Source: Dromaius novaehollandiae (lineage: Eukaryota; Chordata; Aves; Casuariiformes; Dromaiidae). Taken from it: a stretch of DNA of 64,000 nucleotides. Under the pieces are notes generated by a model. That model was given only the letters and a program-made list of their open reading frames with translations, was not told the origin of the DNA and ran no database searches. A program made the position numbers and the translations under genes. The DNA lies in NCBI RefSeq assembly GCF_036370855.1, contig NC_088099.1, positions 92,195,820-92,259,819 on the forward strand, given 5' to 3'. This document shows, piece by piece, positions 1 to 12,600 of the stretch; within the stretch, counting starts at the first letter, position 1; every line of letters begins with the position of its first letter.

Positions 1-3000
1 ATGCATCAGATTCATGCAATGTGATACGGACTTTTCTCACTTTGTCTCTTTTTTTCAGTCTTATTTTCCTGAAAACCACTTATCTAGGACACCACTCAGT
101 CAGCCCCACTTATAGGGCAGGATGGACTGATTTCTCCTGCTCAAGTCTGGGTAAACTAGCTACTTGCAGGTCTCTCTCCTCCTGCTGCTTCTCTCTCTGT
201 AGCTTCTTTTTGTGGTTTGCATGCACAACCACTGGAAAAGAAAGCAGATAGAGAACAGGCTCAAAATCTTCATTTCAAAGAAGACAATGGGCAATTTACT
301 ATTGAGCTTAGTGAGGACACATTTTCACTCATTGAATCACACGATCCTACTCAGCAAGATTTGAAATTAGGATGATCAGCAAGCATGAAAACGGTCGTCA
401 TGATCTCAGCCTTGTGGCCACTGCTTAACAGGGAAACATGACACACCAACAGTTCTGATCCTTTTTCTTCTTCCAGTTTCTACACAAAAGTGAAGAAACC
501 ATATCACCATGCTGCATGTTCTCTGGCTCTCTATTTGGCTGCTTAGACATGACCCCAAGGGAATTTCTGTATCCTTGTGATTTTGTCATTGGTTTGGAGC
601 AGGGGCTGTTTTTTAACATCTGGTTGTACAACAGAGCCTTATGCATCAGGCACTAATTTGGAGGCTTCTGGCTGCTGTTGTAATACACATAATTAATGAT
701 AATAAAAGTCTTAAACATCTACTTGAGATAATATGAAGATTTTATTCAACTTAATGGAGAAAAGTGAATACATTATTATGTACTGAGAAAACTGAATACA
801 TTATGCCCATGTTCATTTTGACAAAAAATCAAATGTGAATATGAAAACATTAATGTTGTGGCTTTTGTAACCTTTTTTGTGTGTAAAATTGTTTAAAAAA
901 AAGGCATGCTCCTCCCTTTCCTAGTAAGTACCACAATAATGCATGAGTGCACTCACACGCATGCAGTCAAACAGGAGCCTTCATGGATTTTAATATGGTA
1001 ATCTTTTACTGTTGAGAATCTGATATTCGGTTCCCATTTATTCTTGAAGTCTCAGCCTACACAGCATACGTTCTCACAAGTCTTTCAATCTGAGGGGTCG
1101 CAGCATGCGTTATCCATGACAGATATACTAGGTGCTCTTGAAACGCAGCCACTTCAGAACTGAAGGGCAGCAGTAATTCTGCATATAATCACAGGAAAAC
1201 TAGGAGAGATCTTCTGCGCAAGGGCATTGGAGCAGCCCTTCTTATCCACATGAAAAACAAAATGGGGTTAGAGGGTCAATATATACAATAACTGCTGTTA
1301 ATCTGTATACTATGCTACGCATTCAGAAACTGGAAATTGCTCTGTAAGGTTTACAGCATACCTGGGAGTAGCATCACTAAAATGTGGTAATTTCTATTTG
1401 TCCATTCAGGTTCCTCATGCCTTATCATCTTCATGGTACCCCAGCAACTACAGTCCTGTGCCTATTATAAGAGAGAACCACACTGAGGATGTCTTTACGC
1501 TAATCAGGTGTTTAATAGAGCTGTAGTTATATCAGATACAGAACATTCAAATTAGGTATAACTTCTTCTCCCCCCGATCCTGTAAAAATTATCTAAAATA
1601 ATCGGAGAATTCAGATCTGTCAGCACATGATGCTGGATATGGTAAAACCACTGCAGATTCTGTGTGTGGAAGAGTTATTTCTGGAATATGAAATATATAT
1701 TCTTAGTAGACATATAACAAAATGTCATCGAAAATTTGAAGTGCATTTGACCAAGTGGTCTGAGCTTTTTTTACGAGGAAGGCTGAACCTTCTCAAAATT
1801 TGTAAGCTAGTTTTCCAGACCTCCTTCCTCACTTCTAAGAACTCCACACTAGAAACTCACACTTCAGCCAGCCAGGCAGTGGGTGGAGGCAGTTGCCCTC
1901 TTCAATCTATCAGTGATGCTTTCACATTGACCTGAGAGGAACATAATGGGGCGGCCTTCTCACAGCTTGCTGGGACAATGTCTTTGTAGCACTCCCCCTT
2001 GGAAAAGAGACCACCAGAGAGCTCCAGCTGGCAGGATTTGGCCTGTTAGGAGCCTTTCTTCCCCCCCACCAAGCAAAGACACTAAATGCCAATAGTGCAA
2101 ACTGACTGGCTGAACTGCAGCAGCGTCTCTGGAAAAATCAAACCGTTAATCTTGTGACAATCTTAGTCACGCCAGTAATGGTAAAGAGTTCCCTTTCGGA
2201 CTGAAAGATTGCCTGCAAGTGTGTTTCTCCTTTCTTCCTTTTGTTTTGTGTTGTCCTAAATTCTCAAATGAAGAGTGAATGTTTCTATACAATAAATTAT
2301 TTCTCACAGAGTTCTGCCACCCGAGTTTACTCTGTCTTTGTGCTGCAGTGTCAATCACCCTGTTGAGTGGGAAGGTTGAAGCAGAAAACACACATATGTG
2401 CAGCTCCTTAAAATTCCAGTTTATTTAACCCAATTACATAGTAAAAGATACTACTTTACATATGATTGCTGTGTCCACATTTGCAAAATGTTGCAAGAGC
2501 CAAAACAAAAAGAAGCCTTCCTTCACCAGCAAGGGGGAGAAGGAACTGCTGGTGTTCAAGTGATTGTGTTGATCAGGCACAGTGTCCTCACCTGGTGGAG
2601 AGGGTGCTGGAGAAGTTCCTCTCTATTCTTCCTTTTGCTCCTGTTCTTATAGGGGCTTTCATATCTCCTTATTCTTTCCTTTGCATTTTCACCACATATG
2701 GAATGTTTTACTTGAACTGGATATATGTTCTTTGAAGTCTTTGTTACATGTTCAAACCCAATCTACCTGGCAATCCAGGCTGCAATCCAATAGTGAACAG
2801 CAATGGGCTACATGCGGATTTTGTGCATACCTTTGATGACTTCTACTGTCATCCAGTTCTTGTACCATAGGGGGAATTTGCAACAACCCACTCCTTGGCA
2901 GACCAAGGTGGACACCAGGGTTTCTAATCACCCTCACTTCAGTAATAGTGATTGCCCAGTTTTGCCCTCTGCAAGGAATCAAAGCTGGTTGCTGCCACCA

Positions 3001-3300
3001 AGTTGTAGTTTCTTCTCTGCAGCAAGGCTTTCTAGCCCTCTGATCTTGCCCTACATGGGCACTCTGTAAGGTGAGGCTTGCCCCTCCAGCACTTCTTGCC
3101 TTATTGTCAAACATTTGCTATCTATTTCTGTAAAACACTTTCATACATGAGCACAAACACAGCAAAAAACAGAGCATTACAATACTATGTGGTTTATGAA
3201 TAAAGCAATGACAGGCTACAGCATAACATTAAGGAACCACGCTGCAGTAGATGAGTATCCCAGAGAAGCATTTGATCACATGTGTTTTAGATGCTGTGGG

Positions 3301-3323
3301 TTTTTTCTTCTTCTTCTTCTTTT
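3301..3323 (+). repeat. (TTC)n microsatellite
   Basis: A short pyrimidine run with about five TTC units flanked by T runs. Simple sequence with no coding role. Confidence 0.85.
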
Positions 3324-3558
3324 GGCTAACTGCCCTATGGTTTCTTTATTGTGGCTGAGAACTACCACAGTCCTTCTGGCTCATTCTTTACCCTGCTTGA
3401 CCATTTGCTTGATCTCTGGGTGTTTGTTGCACTAGCTTTTGCATTGACTTGACCCTAGGTCTAGCATCAGAGTGACAGGTCTGTTGCATCATATGTTTCA
3501 ACTGAGAGTGCCAGATTTCTGTACATTCTATGCAAATGATTATATACAAAAATGCACC

Positions 3559-3605
3559 ATATATATTTTATACATTATATATACAGATATATATATACAG
3601 ATATA
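3559..3605. repeat. AT-rich (TA)n-like simple repeat
   Basis: An interrupted series of TATA and ATAT units, including ACAGATATATATATACAG. It directly precedes the plus-strand LINE remnant that begins near 3630. Confidence 0.75.
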
Positions 3606-3629
3606 ACATTCATATGTTAAAACTACCAG

Positions 3630-4110
3630 ATGTTGGTTCATTAATAACCAGCAGAATAAAGACCCTAGACTTCATAAGAGCTGATCTCAACTTGTCAGGG
3701 ACCTGCTAGGAAGGTTCCCATGGAAGTCAGCTTTGGAGGGCAAAGGAGCTCAACCAGTGCTGGGAGACTACGGACCGTCTTTACAAACTGGACATAAACA
3801 AGTCAATGGGATTTGACAGGATATATCCAAGGGTGCTAAGAGAGTTGGTTGACATTACTGCAAAGCCAGTCTTTAACATTTTTGACAGGTCATAACACTC
3901 AGGGGAAGTCCCAGATGACTATAAAAGGGCAAACAGTACACCCATCTACAAAAAGGGTAAAAATAAATATTTGGGAAACTATAGACCAGTCAGCCTCACT
4001 TCAGTCCCTGGAAAAGTCTGGAACAGGTCCTCATGCAAGCTATTTCCAGGCACAGAAGGACAAGAAGGTAACCGGGAAAAGCCAGCACAAAACTCAGAGC
4101 TAATCCAACC
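3630..4110 (+). mobile_element. Degenerate CR1-type LINE ORF2 fragment, internally deleted
   Basis: Conceptual translation of the plus strand, across frameshifts, gives peptides typical of CR1-clade ORF2. Near 3645-3690 is the linker between endonuclease and reverse transcriptase (SRIKTLDFIRADLNL), followed by PWKSALEGKGAQ near 3718-3753. The sequence then jumps to the start of the reverse transcriptase: KSMGFDRIYPRVLREL, EVPDDYKRANSTPIYKKG and GNYRPVSLTSVPGKV (about 3800-4015), and DKKVTGKSQH (about 4060-4088). The roughly 100 residues normally found between linker and RT are missing, so this copy has an internal deletion. Stops and frame changes make it inactive. The LINE origin is firm from the RT motifs; the exact subfamily is not determined. 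Confidence 0.82.
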
Positions 4111-4139
4111 CTATTCTGCTATAACAGTTCATCGTTTGC

Positions 4140-4780
4140 TTTGTCATTGATTACTTAGAGATTTCGCAGGCTCACCTTACCCATGAAGACCAAGATGAAG
4201 AAGGTATTGACTACTTCAGGTTTTTCTGTACCATTTGTAAGCAACTTCTTAGGCCCATTCAGTTGTGGACCTAACTCTTCCTTGTACTTCTGCTTGCTAA
4301 TAACATACCTACAGTGTGTTAGTACTTTCTAGTTATTCTTGTATCAATTTCCAGTTTGCGCTTCACCTGAGCTTTTGCTTTCCTATCTGCATCTCTGCAT
4401 GCCTGAGCAGTATTTCTATACTCCTCTTTGGGAGCCTGTCCCCTTTACCATCTCTCATACACTCCTTTTTTGCATTTCATCTCTCTCAGCAGCTCACTGT
4501 TTAATGAGGCTGATTTCTTGCTAGGCCTGCTCCTTTTCCTGCTTAGGAGGATGGACTTCTCCTGTGCTTCCAGAAGGCTCTCTCTGAAAATCTCCCTACA
4601 CTCCTGAACTCCTTTGCCCTCCAAGGCAGACTCTTGTGGTATCCCCCTCAACAGCTCCCTGAGCAAGTTGAAATCTGCTCTTCTGAAGTCCAGGGTCTTT
4701 ACTCTGCTACTGGTAAAACAGCCAGCAACTGATGCAGGTTTTCCATCAAAGGCCATCAGCCCTGTGTGCGCTTCTCTCCA
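4140..4780 (-). mobile_element. Degenerate CR1-type LINE ORF2 linker fragment, antisense
   Basis: On the minus strand an open stretch (4445-4756) encodes the linker between endonuclease and RT of a CR1-type LINE: SSRVKTLDFRRADFNLLREL, then PQESALEGKGVQECREIF, then SLNSELLREMKCKKGVYERW. Further along (about 4440 down to 4150) the frame is broken, but pieces such as KAQVKRKLE and EVVNTFFILVFMGK still fit the same region. It carries the same linker segment as the plus-strand copy to its left but in the opposite direction, so it is a separate insertion or an inverted piece. No RT part is attached. Confidence 0.75.
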
Positions 4781-4789
4781 AAAAATCTA

Positions 4790-7520
4790 TGTATAAAAAC
4801 TGAAGTGAAATTGGTCATAGGCAACCACTGAAGAGACAAATCACAAGGCAGCACATGAAGACCAGCCATTTCAAATGCAGAAGCCACTGCCTTAATAGGC
4901 AGTTTCTATTGATCTTCACTGGATTTGCCACTGGAATGCCAGGCCATTAAAAATAAGTTTCAATTATCTGAAGCATCTTAAATGAGGACTTAGAAGGTGT
5001 TTTTCAGCATGCAGTCTTGACATTACAGATCTCAATTACTCAGCCTTTTTGAAGCATCTTTCTTACTCTCTATGGTTTTGATCAGTTCTAACAATTACTT
5101 CTCTCTTTTAGGGTTGCAGATGCTTCTACAACACAAAAGTTCTTGATCCCTGTGGGAAATCCAAAACAGTATTTCCCCAAGGGCATTTGGCTGTTTGCAT
5201 CATTTCATTTCCCCATCAGCTTAATGAGCTATACAGCAAATGATAGCGCTCATGCTGTAACATGGAAAATTTTTCTTTAACAGGGGTGTCCACTTAAAAA
5301 TGCAGCTGCCCGCTGGTTCATATCTAAATTTCCTCCTGAGAACACCCTTTGAATATAACAGAGACTGGGATGGATGCAACTGTCTCTACAGATCTTCTCA
5401 GCAGGAGGCTCATAAATGCTTCCCGCTACCCCTATTCTCTTCATCCTTATCCTGTGGATCTGACTTGTCTGCTGGATGGGCAACACGTCATAGGTTAGAA
5501 GCCTGTTCAGCTCATCATCTTCATTTACACAAATGCTCATTGGACAGGTTTGTTCCCTTTGTCTGAAAGGATGCTCTAAGTAAGATACGGAGAGGCACAC
5601 AGAAAAATGAAGCCACTTCAACACAGTTTTTTTCAATCAGGACAGTGTGCTATATTTAAATGTTGATGCACTGTAAGTCTGTTCTTTTAAGAGTCATATG
5701 CTTTACTAGGTTCCATTCAGGTCTACCTAACTTTATACTTTTATCCATTCTGTAGTAAATTTTGCAGCTGGAGCTTTGTCGATGAAACATACTAGAAATT
5801 AGTTAAATGTTTTTGTTACTCTCTAAGGGCAGACTGAATATGAGAAAAAGAGACTCAAAAATTCTGTCCTGTTAACCATTTTTAAAAGTCTTGAAGACTT
5901 GATTGGTTTTGTACCATCCACCTTTTGCTAAGATGTTACTCGCATAGCAAGCCCTCCTCCATGCCACCATTTTGTTCCCTGACAGCATGCATTTTTTGCT
6001 TGAGATGGAAAAGGGCAAGATTGCTCTAAATTAAAGATGGATTGTATTTCTAAATAAAACTCTTACGCGGTTCCTGTACTGGATGGACACACAAAGCTTT
6101 GCCCTGCTTTATTATTGCCAGAATATGCCCGCTGCAGGGACTCGAGTGCCGCTCACATGAGCCCGTCAGAGTTTGGGCCAATACAGTAAACTCTGCCAAT
6201 CACAGCAACAACTTCTCTAACTTGCATCTGAATAACAGCAGCTGGCTACATTTCAAGCAGCAAAGACATTCTTGGGTTTGGCTTTTTTTTTTTTCCCTAG
6301 TTTTCTTTCCCTCTCTTAATCTTATCATTCCTTTTTTGGTGTAAATACAAAGGTCATGGTTTTCAGTATGGTGGATGACTCATTCTCATGTTTGAGCAAT
6401 GTGATCAAAATGGAAATTTAGAAGTCACAGTGTTGCGTGTATTCCCTGCAGCAGCATGCATGAAAAATGGCTTTGTGGATGCTAGATATTCTGAGCAGTG
6501 CCCATATCACATATGATTGGTTAGGCAATCCTGAACTGTGCGCTAGATCAAAGAAAATGCTTTTAACCTGACAGTGCTGTATAGAAATAAACAGATTATT
6601 TTTTGCCATTGGGTAGGTATATGTAATGTCTTAAACATCCATGTATATGCATATACATCTGAGATTAGACTGTGACCTGTATTTAGAGAACTCCTCAAGG
6701 TTGGGATGAACCAAGTAATCCCTCCTGAACCACTGCTGCTCGGCCATCCTTGCAGTTTTTTAAGGTGCCTCACTGACTCTTAAGGCTCAGGGGCAGAAAA
6801 GGCAGTACCTTGGAGGCAGCTCATTGAATTGTAATCTTTGCAACCTCCTCCATCAGTTCAACATGGAATTACTCAGCTTTTTAAAAATGACCTAAATCTG
6901 GAGATGCTGTGGCCACCAGAACTGCCAGTCCAGCCCACCATCAGGCAACATGTCTCTATATATGTAGATATGCAGATATATATGTATATATACTTCAGCT
7001 GTGAAGTTCAACACAGTTCTTGTGTGTTAGATACGTATACACCAACAAATATTTCTTTGTTTTGTGCTACACCTCATCCTTTATATGATTTGTTAAGCAA
7101 ATGTACGTTATCACACTGCCCACCTGGTATCTCCCATGCTTTTTTCTAGGTATTCTGATTCAGCTGAGACCCATACCCACTAGATGGAGCCATAAGGAAA
7201 CTTCTGTACAAATATTATTTCAGAATGGGTATAAAAGGATGGGGGGGGATGTATTTTTAGTTGCAATACCCTTTTTCCAAAGACTGCTGTTCGCACTAAG
7301 CATATAATTTTTCCTCACCTCGGAATGACATTTTTAATATATTCTCAGTAAGCAGATGAACACAGTGACCTTTCTTTCTGTACAGAGCAAAGCAACATCC
7401 AGCCAGCTAACCACAACAGCCCTTTCTGGTCTTAAACTGTATAATCCCCATCTTGCCTTTAGCAATGCTCACCTTCACTTTGCCAACAAACGATGTTGTT
7501 TCTCTGCAAGCTGTATGAAA
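4790..7520. other. Intergenic DNA, no gene recognised
   Basis: No coding region, RNA gene or clear repeat was recognised. Open frames are below about 120 codons and overlap on opposite strands, as expected by chance. A T-rich run at about 6283-6295 and AT-rich ATAT stretches near 6955-6990 are the only low-complexity sequences. Confidence 0.55.
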
Positions 7521-7850
7521 CCACACAACCACAGAGTCACAGGGGTCCTGAAGAGCCAGCCCAAAAGCAGAAGCAGCTATACCAAGGCCTAGCTATATAT
7601 ATTATATAATAATTCATCTAACCTGCTCTTAAAAACCATCTGAAGGCAGAAACACAACATCCCAAGGCAACAGAGTCCTATGTGTCACTACCTCTATTGC
7701 TAAATAATTATTGCTAATGTCTAAATTAAATTACCACAAAAAAAGTTCAAGCCTCTTTTCTCGTCTCTAGGTCACTAGGCACACAGATTATTCCTGTCCT
7801 CTTCAAATACATCTTTTAATCTACTTCACCCATTCACCAACTCTTAAGTG
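7521..7850 (-). mobile_element. Old, degraded CR1 3' end
   Basis: The plus strand resembles the reverse complement of a CR1 3' tail: CACAGAGTCACAGGGGTCCTG near 7531 for the terminal repeats, then CATCTAACCTGCTCTT, CAAGGCAACAGAGTCCTATG and, near 7714, GCTAATGTCTAAATTAAATT, in the order seen in CR1 consensus sequences. The match is patchy, with many substitutions and small gaps, so this is an ancient copy. The orientation is inferred from the order of these blocks. An alignment to a repeat library would settle the limits. Confidence 0.55.
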
Positions 7851-10800
7851 GAATTTATAAATTCTGTACAATTTTAAAAGACCAAAGTAGTTGCTGTCAC
7901 AGAGCTCAGCAAAGATGTATAAATAGGCCAACCGAGATTCTTCAAGGAAACTGAAGGAATATAGACATATAATGGAAAATGTATCTAAATCCCTGAGGCT
8001 ACTTTGAAATCCTTAGCCAACGACGCTAAACAGCTGCAATAAATAATGTAACTGAAATTGGAGGGGGAGGAAAAATAACTTACAAACAGATGCTGATGGT
8101 CTTAAAATGAGATCTTACCAGCTGCCAAAGTCAGTGGGACTTTGGGTTGCGCACACACAATGTGCGTAATTATGTATTTTATCAAATGGATTAAACTCAG
8201 GACCTTGGCAAGCTGGGCTGCAGCCAGCACTATGTGCCATTCACAAACACGCTTTACAAGAACATTCAATTAATAGAAAACAAAATCTGAAAAGGAAGTG
8301 ATTGGTTATATCGTTCTTGTGCCAGCTGGAAATTAAGCCTTTGAAGTCAAAGACTGTTTTGTGCTAGTATTAAAGCTTTCTTATCTGACTCTTGTCATAC
8401 TGGGGCAAGAGATGCCTCTGTTTGAAATTCCCTCTTTGAATTGTTCTCATTTTGGAACTGCCTTCAAGAGTGGAAATTCTGGAAAAACTTTTTTTGAAAG
8501 GAAAGGAGAATCCCTGAAATTTACTGTATTGAGAACCACAATACTGAGATATTATTTGCTTATTGAATCTAACTTATACATACTTCTCTGAAGCGAGGAT
8601 TGCATTCTGTATAACAAATGCACAAACAAGCGGAGAGCCCCTGGGGGTTCAGTGTCTTGTGGGAGGCTGGCAGGCCACCGCTACGGAGGGTGGTGGTGGA
8701 GTCGGAAGGAGAGATGTTGAGAAGATGCCAAGGCAGAAGGCGAGACATCAGGCACCTTGGGGGATGCAGAGGAAGGGATGAAGTACTCGAAGATGAATGA
8801 AAAGAAAGGCTGAAGAACAGAAGCTGTAAAAGGCAAAGAATTAAAGTCATCAGGAGCAAGGAGAAGCAAACAGGGAAGGAAGTCAACCTGACTACAGCAG
8901 ATTAGACAGTCAACCCCTGCACAGCAGCATGCCTCAGAGTTGGAAAGAGTGATATGATCTGGTTTAGGAAAGTGGGGAGCAGGGTGGGATGACAACCAGG
9001 GCTTCCTTGCTCTCCATGAAGCTGTCGCACCATTCGGCAGTCATTCGGGCCCCTGTTTGGTATGGCCTTCAGGATCAATGTGGCTGTAGACCAGAGTTTA
9101 GGAAGTCTGCCTGCCAACCCCCAAGAAACATCTGTGAAGAGGAGGTGGAAGTGCATCCTCAACTGCAGCAGCTCAGCTGTGCATGGAGGTGGGTCTCCAG
9201 GGTTGTTCTCCATGAGGCAGGAACGTGCTGGGCAGCACCTGTAAAGGTGTGACCCAGTGACAACCAACTTGTTTCCAGAGCGAATTATTCCTTCTTCTTC
9301 ATTTGTATATGGCAAGCCACCTTTAAACTAATCAATATCAGCTAAATTGAACCAATGGCACCTTTGCAGTTTTGGACTCCTCACTCTGGCAGGGGAGGAT
9401 GGGGCACATCTGCCTGGGCACTGTCTGAGCTACAGCAGCTCGCCTCCTCTCATGTACAAGGTGGTTTGTTCGGAGTCCACGGAGTTACCACCACAGACCA
9501 CGACGCTTCCTGGTACAGAAAGAGATGATTAGCAGTCATTTTCAGTTCTGTTTCTGGGGCATAATAGGTTTTTTAAAAAGAAAATCTACCGAATATTTTG
9601 TTCAAAGCAGTCTCAGTAATCCAGGTCTATAAAAAACAGGTACCATCACACAAAGTCTAGGCTGCTCTTTCGCCCCTCTAGCACAAAGCAGCGCTTAAAG
9701 TCCTGAGCATCAGGGAGTGACCAAAGGTGGCTACAGTATCCAAACCACTGTGTACGGTCCCACAAAGAGGGGGAGAAGGGAAAAATAAAAAAATAACACA
9801 CATCTCCACGGTACAGCCTTACTTCATCCTGCTCCTTGAGAGACAGCTCATACAAGGACTTAAATCTTTGTCCCAGGAGGATATGACCTTGTCAGTTGTT
9901 TGATGAGTATTGAATAGACTTAGGTCTTCTTCTTTCTGTCCCCATGCTACTTTTTGTGTCAGCTGAGAAGATTTATGGCTCTTTCCACAAAAGGGATTTC
10001 AATTTTTGCTGTAGACCTCAACAGATATAAATGCAATAATTACGGTTGTCAAAGAAATTCATTCTACTTTGGGTTATTTACTTACTACAGCTAGCTAGAG
10101 GAGGGAGCACACAGTGGCAATGGTGACACTGAGCCCCACCAATATGGTCTCTGCTTATGAAATAAGAACAAGGCTTTTTATGTACTTTCTTACTTCTTCC
10201 AGAATCTTCTGGACCAATCAAAGGTCACAACTAAAAACCTTTCCTTTTATGGAAATGCTACACATCCATCCCGCCTCAAGACTGGTCAGATCCGGTTTTA
10301 ACTGGTAACTCTGGTTTGTGCTTACAGCTTGTCCATGAAAGGAAAGTGCCAGAACAGTTAAGAAATAACCATTAAAGATGAGTTGGTTTTGTACAGAAGC
10401 CACTGAAATAAGAGGGAATAGGCCTTAGCTAAGATTGCCTTTTAAATCCCTAGACGGTGAATAAGACCTTAAAATGCATTACATAGTCTGTATATACACA
10501 CAACTAACCAGCAGCTTCAATATGAAAAAAAAAGCAATGTCACTTTTTGGATTAACAGTGAGGAAGACATGCATCTGCAAAGAGCAGAGTCTCAAAGGCT
10601 CTCTTTTACCTCCCTAAACGTATGTCTGCTTAGATATTGCTTATCCCATATTTAGGCTGAAACAGTACCAAAGATGTTATGCGCCGCTCAGGGCTCCTGG
10701 ATGCTGCTGGCATGTCTTTCACTGCATATGTTGTTTCTGCAGGCAGCCCAAATATGGCATTCCCATGGAAATTATTAGATGGTCTTCACCTAACAGCACG

Positions 10801-12240
10801 GGTTATACAACTGGGTCATGTGTGAATTTTGGTACAAATGCCCAGTAAAATACTCTTGCAAAGGTCTTATAGAATTGATGTTTGTATTTTCCTTTCTAGG
10901 CAAAAAATCATAATGATTCCTCAGTTGAAACTGCTGCTTCTCCAGTGAGAACTTGTTGGAGTTCTAATACCCCTTTGCTTATAGCTCTGTTACACTATCT
11001 GTCGGCAGTGGGAATCGTGCCCCCTCCTGCCCTTTGCAGTAACTATAACATTAACACCGCTATTTGGTGATCACGAGGTAATCACTTTGAACAGTTTTAC
11101 AGGGAAGAAAGGTCTAAAGATGGTTTTGAGTGGTCAAAAGGGATCTTCTTCACAGGTAAAATTGCTAAATGACTTTGAGACATTTCTGCCTGGCTTAAGA
11201 TTGCTCCTCTGTTTTCTGTTTCATATCCTGTTATGAACCAGTATTCTGGTAGATTGTGTCTCCCAAAACAATTACTTTGCTCCTCTGTGGCGTGTCCTCA
11301 TTCTTCTACCCTGTCATTTCAAACATTGCCCACCCACTAGGTCTAAAGAGAAGACAGTGATGATGTGTTTGCTGCATCACCGTTGAAAGGTCCTGTCCAT
11401 ACGTTGCCTGTTGGGGGAAGAAGTTCATAATCTTTCCAAAGTATCTGACAGGATCATCATGTTTTCAGGTCTTGCTGCTTAGTCCATCTTACTGCACTAT
11501 CTGCATCTCCATGAAAATGATATATTTTCCCTCAATTAGTTTAGGTGAACTCCAAGGTGTTGGTTACCCACACAACTTGCAATCATGCTTGAATCTGATT
11601 ATGTTTTTGGCATTCATACTTCCTCTGTAGATTAAAATTTTGCAGTTCTGACCTATATTCACTGAGCCAGCAGCTGCAGTTCTTTACCATGATGTGTTTG
11701 TTGTCACCCCTCTGTTGATGGCTTTCAACCCCATAACACACTAGAGTGGAGCATGTCCCCCAGCTTCTAGCTGCCAGACTTCACACATGTTGCTGCATGG
11801 CCACTTGCTTTGGGGTTTTAAGCTCGCCTGTCAGCCAATGGCATCAGGTGACCAAGGAGCCAGCGCATGTTCCTTCAAGGGATTGCGCTGCAGGTGCAGG
11901 ATGAAGAATGGGTGGCCAGGCAGTAACTTCCTAGACTGCCTCAACAGCAACTTCCAGGGATTTACATTGCATGGCCTGTGAAAAAGGATTTCATCTTATC
12001 TGTTGTGCACTCCCCATCTTTTGTTTTGCTGAATATTCCCTACTGGTTTTACAAAGAAGGAAAAAATCTGCTGCTCTCTCTTCTCCACGTCATTTCTCAT
12101 TTCCCATACTTGTCCTCAGGTCTTCTCATAATCTTCTGCTTTCTAGTGAAGAATACAGTCATACTCTTTCAAAGCTGTCTTTGTAGGAAAGGTTTCTTCC
12201 TTGCTATGTTTTAGGAAATTTCTCCAAGCCCCTGTAGCAA
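7851..12240. other. Intergenic DNA, no gene recognised
   Basis: No gene recognised. Around 8690-9000 the plus strand is strongly purine-rich (many GGA, GAA and AAG units), which produces spurious Ser/Leu-rich open frames on the minus strand. Around 10950-11760 the sequence is pyrimidine-rich and may hold very old retroelement sequence, but I could not match a family. Confidence 0.5.
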
Positions 12241-12600
12241 CTTTTCTGAAACCTGGTGATCAATGAATATGAAGTACTACACCTGTGACTGCCCAGCACT
12301 TGGTCAGTTGGAATGGTATTAAAATCTTCTCTTTTTTCATCTTGCAGCACATTCTTTCAGCATCTTAATGTCTTCTAAGCATTTTCAATTGCATATTGAG
12401 CAACAATTTTCATTTAACTATGCATTGCCACTTGGGTCACTTTCTGAAACTGAGACAGTTAATTTAGAGCCCTTAAGGTGCTTGAAATACTCTCATTGCT
12501 CCTCCAGTGTGTATTGCTTTACATTTACTGACACTGAATTTCATTTGCTGACATATTTTCTGTTCATGTAACTGGTTCATGTCTCTGAAACTATTAGCAA
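12240..12600 (-). mobile_element. Ancient CR1-like LINE remnant
   Basis: The segment near 12460-12600 (blocks such as CTTAAGGTGCTTGAAATACT, TTTACATTTACTGACACTG and AATTTCATTTGCTGACA, then GTTCATGTCTCTGAAAC) resembles the reverse complement of the LINE ORF2 stretch just after the RT catalytic motif. The same stretch is better preserved in the young CR1 copy at 63.7-63.9 kb. There are no usable open frames. The left limit is uncertain, and the assignment rests on pattern similarity only. Confidence 0.45.

Larger units (their letters stand above)
1..3629. other. Intergenic DNA, no gene recognised
   Basis: AT-rich non-coding DNA. The open frames here are short (under about 120 codons), overlap each other on both strands and match no family I recognise. 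The longest, on the minus strand at 2752-3114, has no domain or membrane pattern. Two simple repeats near the right end are listed separately. The 3' end of an upstream gene could lie here or to the left, but I see no coding exon to support that. Confidence 0.6.
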
